A DNA stretch of 64,000 nucleotides from Rhinopomastus cyanomelas (GCA_013400115.1 VXBP01003493.1:124001-188000); one strand, 5' to 3'. Counted from the stretch's first letter, positions 35,401 to 49,636 are shown. The notes: generated by a model from the letters alone, not told the origin. Numbers and translations: made by a program.

Positions 35401-38400
35401 TCCCTTTCTCCTTTGCTTACCAAGTAATTCTTGGAGAGACAGTTTGACTGCAAGACTACAACCTTCCCCCCCGCTTCCAATTGCCATGTGATTTTTCTGC
35501 ATAAATCCTCATTAAATGTTTTTCCTTATAAACTTTCAGCTAGTAGGGGCATTTGATGTGCTTGCAAACTGAAGTACCAAAATAAGCATACTGTATTCAT
35601 TGCATTGTCACTGGCTACATGTTGACCTTCCCTGGATATGTTTGGTTTGAATGCTTCTGGCAGCCTAAACCAGTTGATATAAAATTCCCTTGTTGTGGCT
35701 CCAGTGCAGGATTGTTACACTATTAGAGCTTTATCTGATAATTGTAGCACTTTTGATCTGCAAAGAAAAGAAGTTAGAATAAGATAAATTCTATTAAAGG
35801 CAACTCAGATGCCAGAAAGTAGCAGTCCTGCATTGTTGCTTTCTTCTGATGATGAAACCTCCAGAGCAGCTGAAGAGCTGAGGTCATGGTGGAGAGTCTC
35901 AGTGGACCTGGAGTGTTGCTGAAGACCATTGTGGTACAGTTATCCTGCTCAGGGCAATGTCTTTCTGTCTGTGGTTGGCCAGGGAGAGAGGTAATCATCA
36001 GAATTCTGCTTCTGGCTCTGTGTCTGTAGGATTTTATGTTGAGGTAATTTCTTACCCATGGATGTGCAATGCATGAACCATGTGGTTCAAACAGGCATGC
36101 CATGTTGCTGGATTAATCCTGAGGTGTGACATACTTCGATTCTTAAGCATATTGTGTTTAGATGGTCCTGAATACATAAATATTCCTGGCTTTGAGCTAC
36201 AGTACTGAGAACCTTCCAGTCCTCAAAATGTCAGTTAGACTAAGTTTTTACTTGCCACTTACAATGAAATGACTACCAGACCAACTGACATGGAACTAGA
36301 GTTTGTTGAAAATCACAGTGATTAAGGCTTTTCTGGTTGGGTTTCTTAGCTCTGTATTAATGCCAATATGATGACGTGTTCTAGCCCTGAAACAAAGCCC
36401 ATATGGAGTGGAAACTGTGGTTTCTTGATTTAACTGCAAGGAAGTTAGTTCTCACTCTTCTTTATACACCTAAGCCAGTACCTCTATTAAAGATGTATGG
36501 TACATAAAATCCACAAAGTTTTTGTGGAAAGTAATCTCCTAACTAAAAGAATAAACTGAGGCAGTGAAATTAAGTGTTACTCTAATCCTCAGATATTTCA
36601 CTTCTGCCTTGTCTAGGAAAAATGAAATTATTGACTTCCCATGGAATAATTTCCTTTAATAAGTGACTCATTAAATATTCTTTTCTCTTCCTTCATGAAA
36701 ATATAATGTTAAGCTAGGCAATGTTGTAGTATCCCTAATAGCTGTAAACTAAAAGGGTGTATACTAATAAAATGGGTTGAATTCCTGTGGTGGCCAAATT
36801 TTACTCTGCCCGTGAGGTAGAGTGTGACAAAAGTACATTGCTTTACAGCAGTGTGCTTTTATTGCACCTCCTGCTGTGCTGAACTGTTGCCTTTTCCTTG
36901 CTGCAGCAATGCTAACCTCTTTTGGGAGGAAACTACTACTTGTAAAGGATTGCTCACAGGTTGAATTTTCTGCATTACAAAACATCAGCAACCTGTTATC
37001 TCTTTCACTAGCTGTCAAGCTACTGACTGTGAAAGTTTCTAATGCAAAATTAAAAACTCTCTTTGTACACTTGTCAAAAAGTTGCAAATCTATTCAAATT
37101 GAAAAAATAAAAGTTTAACTAGGTGTCTCAGTGATCTGTGCTGCCATTCTTTGTCCCCCACTATTGTTCTAAGTGAAAAAACATAGCAGCATCTTAGTGC
37201 CCAAGCTCCAGTAGCAACTTTGGTTGTCAACTGAGGTACTGTGCAAGTACTTCCAGTCATTCTAAACCCCTGCTGAAAAAGCATTGATCTCTTCAAAGGA
37301 AAAGTGAAAACTGTTTTTCTTGTCTAGTATTTCCTTGGCTTCTACTTTTTAAAAGAGTGATTGTCAGCAACTCATCTTTGCCCACAGACAATAACTGCTG
37401 ATCAGAAATAACTTGGTCTAAGCCACTACCACAATTTAGTGTATTTTTCATGGGGGGCTGGGTGTGTTTGTAATAAAGTTGAGGAAGAAGAGACTCAAAC
37501 TGTGTCTTTGGGACTTTAGGGTGCTCAATCCACAAGGTGGTTCTTGGTTCCCCATTGATTGCTGGGTCTCTGGGTTTCAGTAATGCAAGGAAATCTGTTT
37601 CCAGCTCTCCCACATGATGGTTTCTGTATGCTGTGTCAACAAAGCAGAGTTTGCTTCTGAAACAGGCACATGAGGAGTTCTGCAGTGAAAAGTCAAGGCA
37701 GCAATTATTGCGTCACCAGATCCCTGCTTATTCTTGCAAAGAGGTTGTCTTCCTCAGCCCACTCACCCCATTGCAAGCCCTCTTGACCTAACTTTAAATA
37801 AAAGAGACATTGTGAACATACTTGCCAGGGCGTCTGTGCTCCTTCAGCATAATGAAGAAATAGTTTCATGTTGTTACCACGCAGTTCACAAAGTATCAAG
37901 CCCGTATCAATCTTTTCTATTTAGCTTTTAACAAAAGCATCAGTTCCCCTGCAGTCACCTGGTTCACTGTTGGTCCCATGTGTCACACTGTAGCATCTCT
38001 AGGACAAGTCCCTGGAGACAGCATGCTGGCTGGACATGGGCAATACAGCCAGGCTGCTTGGCATAAGGAGTATTTAGAACTGAAACTTAACCCATGCTTG
38101 CCTGTGGCCTGTTCTGCCAAACCTCTCATGCTTGCTATCCTTTTTTCCTTACAAAACCTGAGCTAGTCACCTTTCCTACCTGTCTCGAAGTTTGGGAAGA
38201 ACCCAAGCTGGAAGCTGGAGGTACCTGGTCACTTAGTGAACTCCAGATGGGTTTCCTTCATTAAAACTACTATTGAAGTGGTATTCTTGAAATCAATTAA
38301 CATCAGATGATTTAGCATTTTTATTTTTTAAAGATTGAGTATTGTGAAAGAATTTTTTATGAGATGTGAGTTGTAAATATTAATGTATGATTTTTCAGAC

Positions 38401-41400
38401 CAGATTTAAGAATAATTTTTAGTACCCTATTATGTGTGATTTTTCGAAGCTTTTTAGTAAACTGAGTGTATTGTATGTGTTTTATTTAAAAACATAGGCT
38501 GATTAAATCTTCAGATTGTTGTGTATAAAGAGTGAATTAAATCTGTTTATTAATCAGTTATCCTTACCACTGGTGCTTTTGAATCTCTGAAAGCATAGTA
38601 AAAGTCTCTGTTGAATTAGCAAGAACCAAAGTACTGCCAATGAAGCCTTGAGTTTGTAGAATGTGAATATGATATACGTCGCTACTAGCACTTTGAATGT
38701 TGACCCTGGTGGTGTTGTCCATGTGCTTACACCTTAAAAGCTTGCTTCTCTGGTGCTCATTTATGATAGTTTGGCAGATTTGAGTAGGGTGTAGAACCAA
38801 ACACCTGACTGGTAAAGACTTCATATTCTGTATGGTCTCTGGCACCTCAAAGTAAGTTTGGATTAGGGTTAGGAATTGTTTTTATTGTATACTAACCTTT
38901 GGACAATTCAGAACTAGTTAGTTATATGTATATATGGGCAGAACATTCAAAAATTAGTGCCAAACCTTACACTCAAGATGTTGCTTGACCTTTTGCCACA
39001 GGATACTGGCTAACAGAAGCCTGAATCCCCACAGCCTATGGGATCACAAAATCTGTAAAGACTACCCAGAAACTTAATTTCAAGACTTGTTAGAGTTTTT
39101 TGATTCTGAAGTAGCTTAACCTGGAATTTAGAGCCTCCTACAGTTGTTCTTTGCAGCACCAGTGTGCATTTCAACTAAAGCTAGTGCAAAATTCTTGTGT
39201 AAAAAGCTAGCAAACATTTCTTTCACTGGCTGCAAGGAGCATAACAAAACAAATTTTTAAAAATCATCTATATGGAGTTAATATCCAGAAAATGCACAAA
39301 GATTTTTTAAGTTGAGGCAGCATAGAAAAAATAGCTGTGACCCTCATTTAACACTTAAATATACTACTCTTACTAGTTTTCGCGTAAGTTTTTGCTTCGT
39401 TTCTGATTGATGATGAGATTCAGAGATGTATGTGTGCATTTCACTACTGCCCATTCCTGTGAATGACAGATCTCTTCAGTTTCACTGGTCTTTTTTCTTT
39501 TCAATAAAGCAATATGCAGATCATCTTCTAGTATTTACCTAGCTGTAAGCTAAGTATAGTTTACTTAAATGTTTGTGAGGACTGTGCTAGGTGTCTTTCT
39601 CATTGCAACTTGCTTTGGTTTCATATTGAGAAAAGCAGCAGGTGTCCTGGATGCTGAGTGCTGTCACAAACTATTCCAAAGCTTCAGAGGGAGAGGAGTC
39701 CACTGTGTGTTTTGCTGTTCTGGTTGGGCGAGACCCAGATGGGTTACAGCTCTTTCCAAAAGTCCGTCTTGTGGCCAGTAAGTTGGAGAAGTCAGAAGGG
39801 ACAGCATACTCCTAGGTCTCCCCAACACTGGACTGGAGTAGTTTGAAGCAGCACACATAGACCCAGGAGCCAAGAAATTCCCCCAGGTCTCCATAGCAGA
39901 GGACCGGAGTTGATTTTTTGCACAGGTCGGGTGATTTAAGGGCACACTGATGGATAAACATGTCTTCCACTCAGCCCTGATACCCTGCTGCTGGTTTTGG
40001 TGCTTGCATGATGTGAAGTCAGAGCTTGTGTGATTCACTCTGTGTTTCTGGGAGAGGGAGGGGAGGTAGAGAGGGATGTAATATTTCTGCAGTCCCTGAG
40101 CAGCATCAGATCACAGTGTGTGGGAGAGAAGTGTTTGTACCTTAGTGCCTATCTTGACTGTTGTGAAAGGAGTAAGCAGCGCCTCAGATAATTTTTTCCT
40201 TCCCTTTCCACCTCACTTCCTTACCAGCTAGCTGACAGCCTTGAGATGGTAGGGTGGGGATGGTGGCTGGGAAGGAAAGAGGCCAAAAAAACCCGTGGGC
40301 AGGATAGTATGCTGCTGTGTGGAGCTGCTGTTGTTCTTAAGCCTGGCTCCACAACAGATGCCTGTAAACAGCCCTTGGACCGAAGCGTCTTGGGACACAG
40401 CAGTAATGTAGTCCTGTGCAAATCAGAGGGAGCAGCTCAAAAGATTCAGGTTTTTTTGTTAGGGTTTTTTTTTGTTGTAACTCCTGCATCCAGGGGGAGA
40501 TGATACTTTGCATATACAAACCCCACATGTGTAGGAGGATCTTAAAGAACAGCCAGCTGCTGTAATAAATAAAACCTAGCAAATCATCCCAAAGAGAAGG
40601 GGAAATGAGAGTGAAAAGGTCAAGGTGTTCTGGCCCAAAGCAGATGTTGGCAGTATCAGAGATGGATGTGCTGGAAGATAGGCGAGCCCTAGATGATGTC
40701 AATGAAGTGTGTAGGCCCAGCTATGGGGGATGGAGCAATCCCATATCAGAGCACTGAGGAGACCCAGATGCTCTTTGCTGTCTGTGAGGAATGTAGCTGT
40801 GCAGTGCCTCTGCTTCCTCATACCCTAGTCCTGAAGAATTTTGCAGGTAGGGAGCTTTAAGTGGAGCCATGGATGTATCAGTGACCAGGGTCTGTGACTT
40901 GGTCTAGGTGTTATTCTCTCACTAGTGCACCAAGGAAAAATTTTCTCTGCGTATGCTTATCTTTACATATCTTGATCAATTTAAGGCAAGTTCAAGTAAG
41001 AGCAAATTGCAGCAGCTTAGAGCTGATGCAAATTACTGGAATGTGATAAGGGCTTATAAAGGAGGGAGAGTCCAGTATTCAGGGAGAATGTTTTTTAATA
41101 ATCCAGCAAGATGTAGGGACAGCATCTGCAGACCTATGACTTTTCTACAAGCATTTCCTTCTTGCAGTGGATGAAGAATATTTGCCTTTTCCAGTGTTTT
41201 CCTATCCCTTGCTGTTACAGCCAAGCTGACAGACAGGGCAGGTAACCCAGTGGGCTCCCAGCTATGATAGATGTCTCTTCCTGTGATGTTAAAATCTATT
41301 CCTTTCACCCTACCTCGAAGGCCCAAAGGCCTTTTCCCTCCACAAGAATGCATTTAGCCATCCTTTTTTATCTTAATAAGAAGAGAAAGTCCCAGTGAAC

Positions 41401-43398
41401 ACATAATACCACACAGGTCCCCTGCAAGCTATCAAATTGTTATAATGAATTTTTACATAGCCTTTACATCATGCAAAAGCAAGATGCTGCTCTATTTTCG
41501 TTACATTCTGCTACTATCTTATCTTCCTTTTTCGTAGTTTGGAACTCCTTTTACTAAAGCGAGTCTGCGACTATCAGGTTCTTAAGAACCCCAGACCAAA
41601 TAGCAGCCCCAATGCCATCTTAATAGGTGTTCATAATCCAGCAATACTGTTTAGCCTTTTTGCTTTTATGGATCCTATCAAAATAATCTTTAAAATCTGT
41701 AACAGTAAAAATGTCAGTTTACTACTGGTAAGCCTTATGATTTGCTTTTGTAAGGCCCTGTGTATTTAAGGGCGTTGTACAGAGGGAACAGAGAAACATT
41801 GCTGAGGAAAACAAAGCAGACTGGTAGGTGCATGCTTTCTTCAAAACAGAGTAGGTCAGGTACCCATCTGTTCAATGTTGCAAACAAGCAACACGCAAAA
41901 ATAATTAGGGCAACCCACACAAAATGAGAGGAGTATGCTGGTTTTGTTGTGAGTCTGCTGGAACTTGCTTCCTCACCTTGGATGTCAAAGCTGTAGGACT
42001 CTGGTGTACCAAGGGCCCTTCCTGCTGCTCTGAACTTTAAGGTCATACCATGTTCCAGATACTCTAAACAGTGTGCTCCATGATTTTGTAGGCTTCTAAC
42101 TCTGGATTTGATACTGGAAAAAGCAGTAACTCAGAACTGAGCTGCTGCCACACTTGCTGAAATCAGCATGTGTGCTGTCACTGAAGTAAACAGTCTTGAG
42201 GATGCATATTTTCAAGAGGATTCTTTGGGAGCAAATTAACAAGAGTTGAAATGAAGCTGTTGAAAATGAGCAGTCTCAATTTAAAAAGCCATTTTAAATT
42301 TCTGTGCAGTAGGATGAACTTTAGAAACTTACTTTTCTCAGCAGATTGATACAATCTCATGTGAAACTTGGCATGGGCTGCCTCCAGTTTTTTGCAAAGA
42401 GGCAAAATATAAGTTCTTTGTTCTTTTTTTTTTCTTTCTGTTAACTGTGGCAGGACTGCTCTTTAAATGTAATTGCTGTAATTGATATCCCTGCTGTTTA
42501 AATAAAATTAAATGGGACTTTGCTCTAATGTAAATGCATTTATTTCAAGTGTTTAAATGTAATCACTTGATTGAATCTGTCTCTAACAGAGCTTCATCTT
42601 TTCCATCTTGAAGAACCGTGTATCAGTAAATGGAGTTTTGGAGTATGCAAACAGCAGGGCAAAGATACCTAAATACAAAGCAAGGTGTTTAACAAACTCT
42701 GTAATTTCATATCTGCAGTACTAAACACTTTGTGTTATCTTGTCCAAGTTGTGCACATGAATCATGAAATTCCACTCATTACACTTCACAGGGACTTACT
42801 TGATTTACTAAAATTCCTTTCTACCTGGAATTCACACAGTGGCTCTAGAAAATATATTTGCTGAGGTTCCTCATTCAAAAGAGATTTTATTAAGAAATTC
42901 CATCCACCTCACTGCAATTTTAACATGACAGTAACAAAAGTGAATTTCGAAAGCAGTCTCCAAAGTAGACAGCAATGCTTTCTTTATAAGGAGACATTTA
43001 ATACAAAATGTATTTTGTTTGGCTTTGATATTGCAGGTGAAGGAGGAATCACCACGTTATAATTGGGTATCTATATACTATGTACTTAGCTGATTGATTG
43101 TCTTGCATGTTATGTGCTATTTATGATCCCATGGATGTTGTGGTCCACATCAATATAGCCACAAAACAATTTCAGCCCTATTTTAATATTCATTTAATGG
43201 CTAGAAAGATGAACTTAAAGTTCACACATTAAAGGTTATTTCAGTCACATTAACTATTAATGTTTGTTACCTGCCGTGATTTTTCTTTAACTACTGTTTT
43301 GACAAGTGTGTAACACAGCCCAAGGAGCACAACCATGAGCAGAAAGCGGAGTTTATCATTGGTTCTAACATCGAGTAAGGATAAGTTTGCATAACCCA
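29451..43398. other. Intron 1, long stretch without recognised repeats
   Basis: 14 kb of AT-rich DNA with no CR1 tail and no exon that I can support. Several frames of 80-120 codons (for example minus-strand 35774-36103, 37293-37613 and 39664-40038) show no known motif. CR1 copies flank this region but are absent within it. Confidence 0.45.
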
Positions 43399-44003
43399 TC
43401 ACCATGAAGATAAAGGAGGATACCTCTGGCTAAAAATATCCTGACAGAAAACCCAAAGGTATCGAGAAAGTCCATAACAAAAGGAAACCCAGCTGAATCT
43501 ATTACAGAAAATATCCATTAAAGTTACAGTCCACATCATTATACAGGTCAGATCCATTGTCTGCAGCAGCCTGTTCATAGAGAGGGAGGAGAGTCCCACA
43601 GAGAGACAGCACAACTACCTCTCCCCAGGGGGTCTCTGCACGCTCTGTCCCTTTTATGTTGTGGTGCTGCTTCAACAACTTCCTCCCTGAAGCAGACACC
43701 TGTCACAATCCAGTCCAGACTCTCTCTCAATGTTGCATGCTCCTGGGAAAGCAAACCAGGGGAGTATTTTTCTCCACACTCCCCCACAGGAATCTGGACA
43801 TTAGTGGTCTCTAACAGGGAAAAAAAAATCATCAATGTGTCAACTTCAGTTCTTAGCACTTCAACTGCCCGCTCAGGTGGGAGTAACTGATTGAATGGTC
43901 CAAAGCTGAAGTTAAAAACTGTTTTGCTGTCATTGAAAATCTTGGAATTAGCATAACTCAGCCATGTTGGGAGAACCTTGATTCTGCAGATGTGCTGTTT
44001 CAT
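43399..44003 (-). other. Unclassified block with long minus-strand frame, possibly retroelement-derived
   Basis: The minus strand holds a 142-codon frame (44003 down to 43575) that overlaps two other minus-strand frames at its far end (to 43399). A TATA-like CATAAAAGGGACAG lies on the minus strand near 43650. The segment is more GC-rich than its surroundings. The peptide has no motif I recognise. An old LTR is one explanation; chance is another. Confidence 0.25.
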
Positions 44004-44804
44004 GTTGCCATTCAGGATAATTTAATTTGAAATTATTTTTTCTCTTCTACACTATATCCACATCTATGTAGATAGAGAAAGTTAATGCACGAGTATAATG
44101 TTGTTGCAACTATGCAGAATCAGAACCATCACTGTTTTGATGTGCTGCATTGGCAGATACTGTTCTGGAGCTGTGGGCCCAAAGTCCACATTGTAAAACA
44201 TCTGTGACAACTCAGCTGATTGTCAGCATACTTGGTGTAGACCATCAAATTCCTGCCAGATGAGTACTGCTAGATTTCCTGTCCTCTCTACTTTCAATGT
44301 TCTCTGAAACCATTCATATCATACCTTACCAGCCGATGGCTATAAGTTTCTGTCATGCTGCTATGGTAGCACAGGGCTGCCTGGGAATTCAGGCTGGCTT
44401 TGAGCAATAATTGCGATCTGGTGTCCTTTTAAGTAATGTTGTAACCTCAAGAGAACAACTGGCCTCTTGGGTTATAAGACCAGTTGTTGAAATAAATACA
44501 TCAGCTTTCCTGTAAAACTGCTTGCTGGGGTTGTGAGTGTATGTATGCACACACAGCCACACCCACTGGCTTATGGATTTAGGGCTTTTTCCCATGGCCT
44601 AATGTGTAAAGCAGCGATTTGAAACAGATGCTCAGCAAAGCGGGAAGAACACCTTATTTTTGTGTGTAGCATTTAATTTCCTAAATCTCAGGACATGTTG
44701 TAATTATCTGAACCTTAAAAGTAAGTGTATAATAATTTAGAGAAGTGGATGTCCAATAAAATAATACATAGCAAGAAATTATACTCAATGTATTGGTAAA
44801 AATT

Positions 44805-44824
44805 TATATATATATATATATATA
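44805..44824. repeat. (TA)10 microsatellite
   Basis: Ten uninterrupted TA units in an AT-rich setting; probably length-polymorphic. Confidence 0.9.
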
Positions 44825-47800
44825 GTTTTTCTGAAGCTGTTAAATTACAGAATCCTCATTCTTTATGAATCTCTATTTTATGTATTTACAAGGTACTTAG
44901 CAGCACTTCTTGGAGTTGTATATATGATTTAATATAGTAGAATAGGTTTTTAATTGACTGGGCTGGTTCTTTTAAAATACTGACTAGCTGCTGTATAGTG
45001 TTATTTTTCTTGTGAGTTCCTTTGTAAGCATGAGAACAGGATTAGTTGCAAACAAACAAAATATATTATATTCCTGTGAAAAATATGTATTTTCCTAACT
45101 CAGTAAAGGATCTATAAACCTTTAGAGTAGGTTTCAGGGCAGCGCTGTGGACTTGAATCTTTAAAGTAAATGCTGTCATGTTTAGTGTGATTAGTTGTAC
45201 CTTGCATTTTCAGTTTCATTTATTGTGTATATATTTACATGTGTGCATAACATGCATGAACCTTTCATCTGCTAACCTTATATTTGTCTTAGGCACAACA
45301 CAATGAGCATGTTTTGCCCTTTTAGAATGTAATTATCAGATTTGTCAGTGTACTTTTTCATTTTCACCATAGCAGATTCCCCCAGCACAGTCCTTTAATG
45401 CAGCTTCTGTAAATAAGTTTGTCATATGTATGATTTGGTTGCTTAGCGATTCCTCCCTTCTGCTTCCCCTTTAAACATTGTTCAAATGCAGTAGATCACT
45501 TTCCAAACATGCAGCTGTTTCTTTAAACCAGTAAAATACTTTACAGTGCTTGGTTAATGCATAGACTAAATGACTTACAAAATACCCATGGTGCTGTCTG
45601 CGCCAAGGACTGCTGGAATGTTTGGAGTTGTGTGTATCTGCTTGTTAATGGGAAAGTGGACGTGTTTGTCAAAATAACAATGCCAGCAGCCCTTCATTAT
45701 AGTGTTGCTTTTAAACAGATGTGTTTTGCAGCATGAGTATAAGAAACAGAAGAAAGAATTTGAGGGATTCTCTGCTGAGGGAGAGATCTCTGCTTGAACA
45801 GTGATGTTTACAGCTATAAATATCTAAAATGGCTTTCTGCCAGAGTGTAAGCAATAAACCCTCTCTGATGTCAAATGGAGAAACTAGTAAATAATACCAC
45901 AATTTGTCAGCATCCTGTACTCTCCGAATAGACTTTTTTAGGTGAGCCACATGTGGCATGTGTCACGTTTAATAATAATGTAGTTATCTGAAGATATGTA
46001 ATGTTATGTAGGCTTTTTGATGTAGCACAGCGATACATTGGTATTGTGATTTAGGTATATTTGCACTTAGGAAATTGAGCAATGACAATCACACTAGCAG
46101 TGAATGGTCATTATTGCTGGTCTCTATAGTACTCTTATTGTCACAGCGCTGAGCATCACCAGCTACGGAGAAGGAGTGTGTGGACTGAATGAAACCTTCT
46201 CAAGCTCACTGCTCTCTTCAAATTTATTTCTGTTATTAGTTGTTCACATTTCATACTTTGTGTTGGGCTCAGGCACATGTACAACCCCTCCTCGTGCTGA
46301 TCTAGAGGACATTCTCACTTAAAGAGAAAGGTTGTCTCTACTCAACTGTGATGCAGTCAGTTGATACGTTCAACTGACATAGCTGCTCATCTGAAATAAA
46401 GGCTACCCACGGGTCCCATTTGTGTTGAGATGAAGTCAGTTCTGTTTGCAACAGCTGTGGTTCATCACATCCTGCATTATTCCTTGAGCTTCAGGGCATG
46501 TTGCCCTTGCCCATCTCCTGTCAACCTTCTCCCATCATTTAAGGGGTAGTCACAGCATTTTACGTTCAGACCTATCTTTAAAGAGAACACATAACTCGCT
46601 GATTTGTTTGATCATGGATTTCTGCTGTGGCTCCTTGGGTTTCACGTTTTGTGAACCTCAGGAGTCCTTCAGCAGAGTGCCATCCGCTTCAGCTCCGCTT
46701 GGGTGGGCATTTGTACAACCTAAATGAATATGTTTCTCCAAGTCACTTGTACATATCCCAACGCCTTAAAGGATTGATCTCCAGATTGAAAACCTTGGCG
46801 TCCTGACTACGGTGGTAGTCATGGGACTGTAAGTGAGTACCATTAGGAATCAGACCTGTGAGGTGACCAAGAGATACAAAGGTGTGCTCCAGTGTTCTTC
46901 CCTGTCATGGAAGGCAATATAAGCTGAATTAGTAGAGTTATCAAAATACTGGTGGCTGTGACTTTTGTGAGTTTTGTATAGAATGAGTCTGTAAGAACAA
47001 TTTTGTAACTGTAGTGTAACTATATATAATTAGGATTGTGAATTTGTGGAAGAGCTAATAACCTGATTTATGTAGGAGGATAGAAAGTGTTTTTTTAAAA
47101 TGCACAATTTTAGTGTGATTAGACATTTTGTTTCTCATGAAACCCTAACAGTTGTAAAATTAATCCCCTGCTAAGAACTGAGATCACCATAGTTGTTACA
47201 ATCATTTAAAGTGAAGCAGGTTTTGGTTGCTGAGTATGTCATTATGTTCTGCATGTATACACAGTCATCACAGCTGAAACACAGACAGTAAGGCAGCCTA
47301 GTTCAAAATCCTAATTGAAAAATTAATTAACTTGGATGAGAATGCTGCTTCTGGGTGGCTGAGATTGGAGGAAAGAGTGAACAAAGGGTAATGGCAAATG
47401 GCTGTTTGTCAAACGAGGGATGCTTTACAATGTTAGGATGAAGGGAATTGTAATGGATCCTATTTAAAGTCTTTGTTTATTATCTAGAAGACTTACATCA
47501 CAGCTTAATTAATTTTTTAGTTTTTCCAAATAAGGAAATATAAATATTGTTTTGAACAGCAAAAATCTCAAATTTGGAAATATAATAAGAACACTTAAAT
47601 TATATGAAGAATAAAAACATTTAAATTATAAATGGGTTGAGGGGTAATTAATTCTAGTGCTATAGTGAAGAAAAAACAGGAGACAGCAACTGTCTTGTAG
47701 AGATGTTTAATGAAAGCATGCTTTTTAGGGTTAGGAAGAACCAACAGTAACCTCCTCCCTCTACCCTGACAGAAATGCCAGCTGTGGCCGTAGAAGTGTT

Positions 47801-49125
47801 TTTGGGTGTTCAAGAGTGGTTGTAAATGCTGCACATTGCCTGTTTGAAAGTCCTCACTACTCCAAGCAAACCCTTCCCTGGCGTTATCAGGGAACCAGGT
47901 TTTACTGCTGAGCTGCTGCTAAGTGATGGTAAAGGTGCCATAGTTGGGAAGTCACTTGGGATCTAGGACTAACACAGAATAATGGTGTACCACAACTGTT
48001 CACATCAAATACTGACCTAGAGCTTGTCTAGTATCCAAAGTGGGAAAGGTAGCCTTCCAAAGAAATTTTGGAAGTCAGTTACTCCGAAGACTCTTGGTTT
48101 GTGGTTCAGTGGTACGGCTAAACTGACCTGATTGACTCTGCACCAGCAGGGGTGGTCCCGACTCTTTTCCTTTACCAGTGTTGCACTTGGCCAGAAGACT
48201 TCATGCCTCTCCACCCCCACACCTGCCTCTTCTGCTGATTTTGGCATTGAGGCGGTGTTGCTTCAGCGGTTCAACCTGATAACCTGGCAACAAGCCACTT
48301 GCTTTGTTAGGCTGGTGCTGCGCTGGGTCAAGGAGCAGCAGGAGACCATGGAGGAGGGAATTGATACTCATGGTTTTGCTCTGCTGTAGCTGAGCCCCTC
48401 ATCACCCAGCAGAACTCTCTGCTCAAGCTGGCTGGCTAGAGCTATGAGGTTACCATGTGTAGCTTTGCATGTGCTTAGTTCTTCTGTCTACCATCGAGGC
48501 TAACCTCTTTGAGGGTTGAATTGACTGGGTTTTTGAAAAAAGAGAATGGGCAGGTGCCTGTATTAGCTTATGTCAGTTGAAAACTGAAGTGAAAGTGGAA
48601 GTCCGTACTACAGAACTGCAATGGAGTAACTGCAGTTTGAGTTTGTTTGAATTGTTAGTGGTTTGTCTAAAAGAAAAAAAAGGACAAGTAAAAATACTCT
48701 GTTCCAGATTGACATCTAGCTTTGCTTTCACAACAGGCTTTGGAAATAAGTAGAGATTAAACCTAGGATTAAAGCTACATTGAAATAAGAAAAAGTGCTT
48801 GTCACCTTGCTTCCCCATTGCATATACGCTGGTTCACTTAAATATAGACTACATCTGCTTTAAATTGTTCTTGCCAGGAGCGTATCATTATTAATAAGTT
48901 TAGGAAAATATTGTCCCAAAAAAATGTAGTGCCTCCATTCATGGCTAAGCTAATCCAAGTTTTCCCTTTATGCCCTCCCTCAGCCTAGGTAGGTGGTGCA
49001 GTAGGTTAAAAGTTGGTTTAAAATCCCTGCAAGCTTGTGTAGTGGCTGAGCTCAGTGTGGTGATGTTCTCAGAGATGGTGTTGCAAAATCAGCTGTAGCC
49101 TTGATTGAGTCAGTGGAGAACTTTG

Positions 49126-49138
49126 GTTGCTGAGCAAC
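49126..49138. promoter_or_regulatory. RFX X-box-like palindrome
   Basis: GTTGCTGAGCAAC has perfect 6-base inverted arms (GTTGCT / AGCAAC) around one base, the form bound by RFX factors. A weaker variant (GTTGCTTAGCGAT) occurs near 45440. Binding is inference. Confidence 0.35.
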
Positions 49139-49521
49139 TGAAAAATATCAGTGCATTAACTTTTCATTCCATATTGATCTCCAAACAGAGTTTCAAAGGA
49201 TTCTATTAGGAAAAAAGAGAGGGTTTTAAGCAGGGATTACTTTTTCAAGTCTTGTAAAGAATGAATTATGTGTGTGACAAGCTAAAGCTTTGAAACTCAA
49301 CCTCCATCTGTGTTCCATGACAGTATTTTTATATAGTTCCACGTCTAAAAGACAGGGTTTGAGAATGAAATTAGTTTGTGTCATGCACAGTTCCTGTAGA
49401 GATCAAAGGCAGACCTGATAATGCAACTATTGCTATTCATGAGTTTCATAGCTGTGTGAGTTTCAAGTTAATTATACATGCCTGTTTAATCACTTAACAA
49501 TAGGGTATCAGAGTCTCATCT

Positions 49522-49543
49522 GAGCATTATGCATATAATGCTC
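49522..49543. promoter_or_regulatory. POU/homeobox-like palindrome
   Basis: GAGCATTAT and ATAATGCTC form a perfect 9-base inverted repeat around GCAT. The centre ATTATGCATATAAT resembles paired POU half-sites. A consensus octamer ATGCAAAT follows at 49629-49636, with TTAATTAAAG and AAATTAATTTT between. This clustering is typical of developmental enhancers, but no activity is shown. Confidence 0.3.
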
Positions 49544-49628
49544 ACTTTTTTTAATTAAAGCAAATTCCTACATTTTTTCCAAGAAATTAATTTTGGTGGT
49601 AATGCTCTAGGCTCTAGCAGGTCAGGAT

Positions 49629-49636
49629 ATGCAAAT
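49629..49636 (+). promoter_or_regulatory. POU octamer ATGCAAAT
   Basis: Exact octamer match, 86 bases after the palindrome at 49522-49543. An 8-base match alone is weak; its interest comes from the neighbouring AT-rich motif cluster. Confidence 0.3.

Noticed and set aside
37293..37613. 106-codon minus-strand frame that looks protein-like
   Set aside because: No motif recognised and no splice or promoter context. Length is compatible with chance in 64 kb.
40886..40912. CR1-like GTGACTTGGTCTAGGTG
   Set aside because: Only about 17 bases match with no flanking CR1 sequence. Too short to call a repeat.
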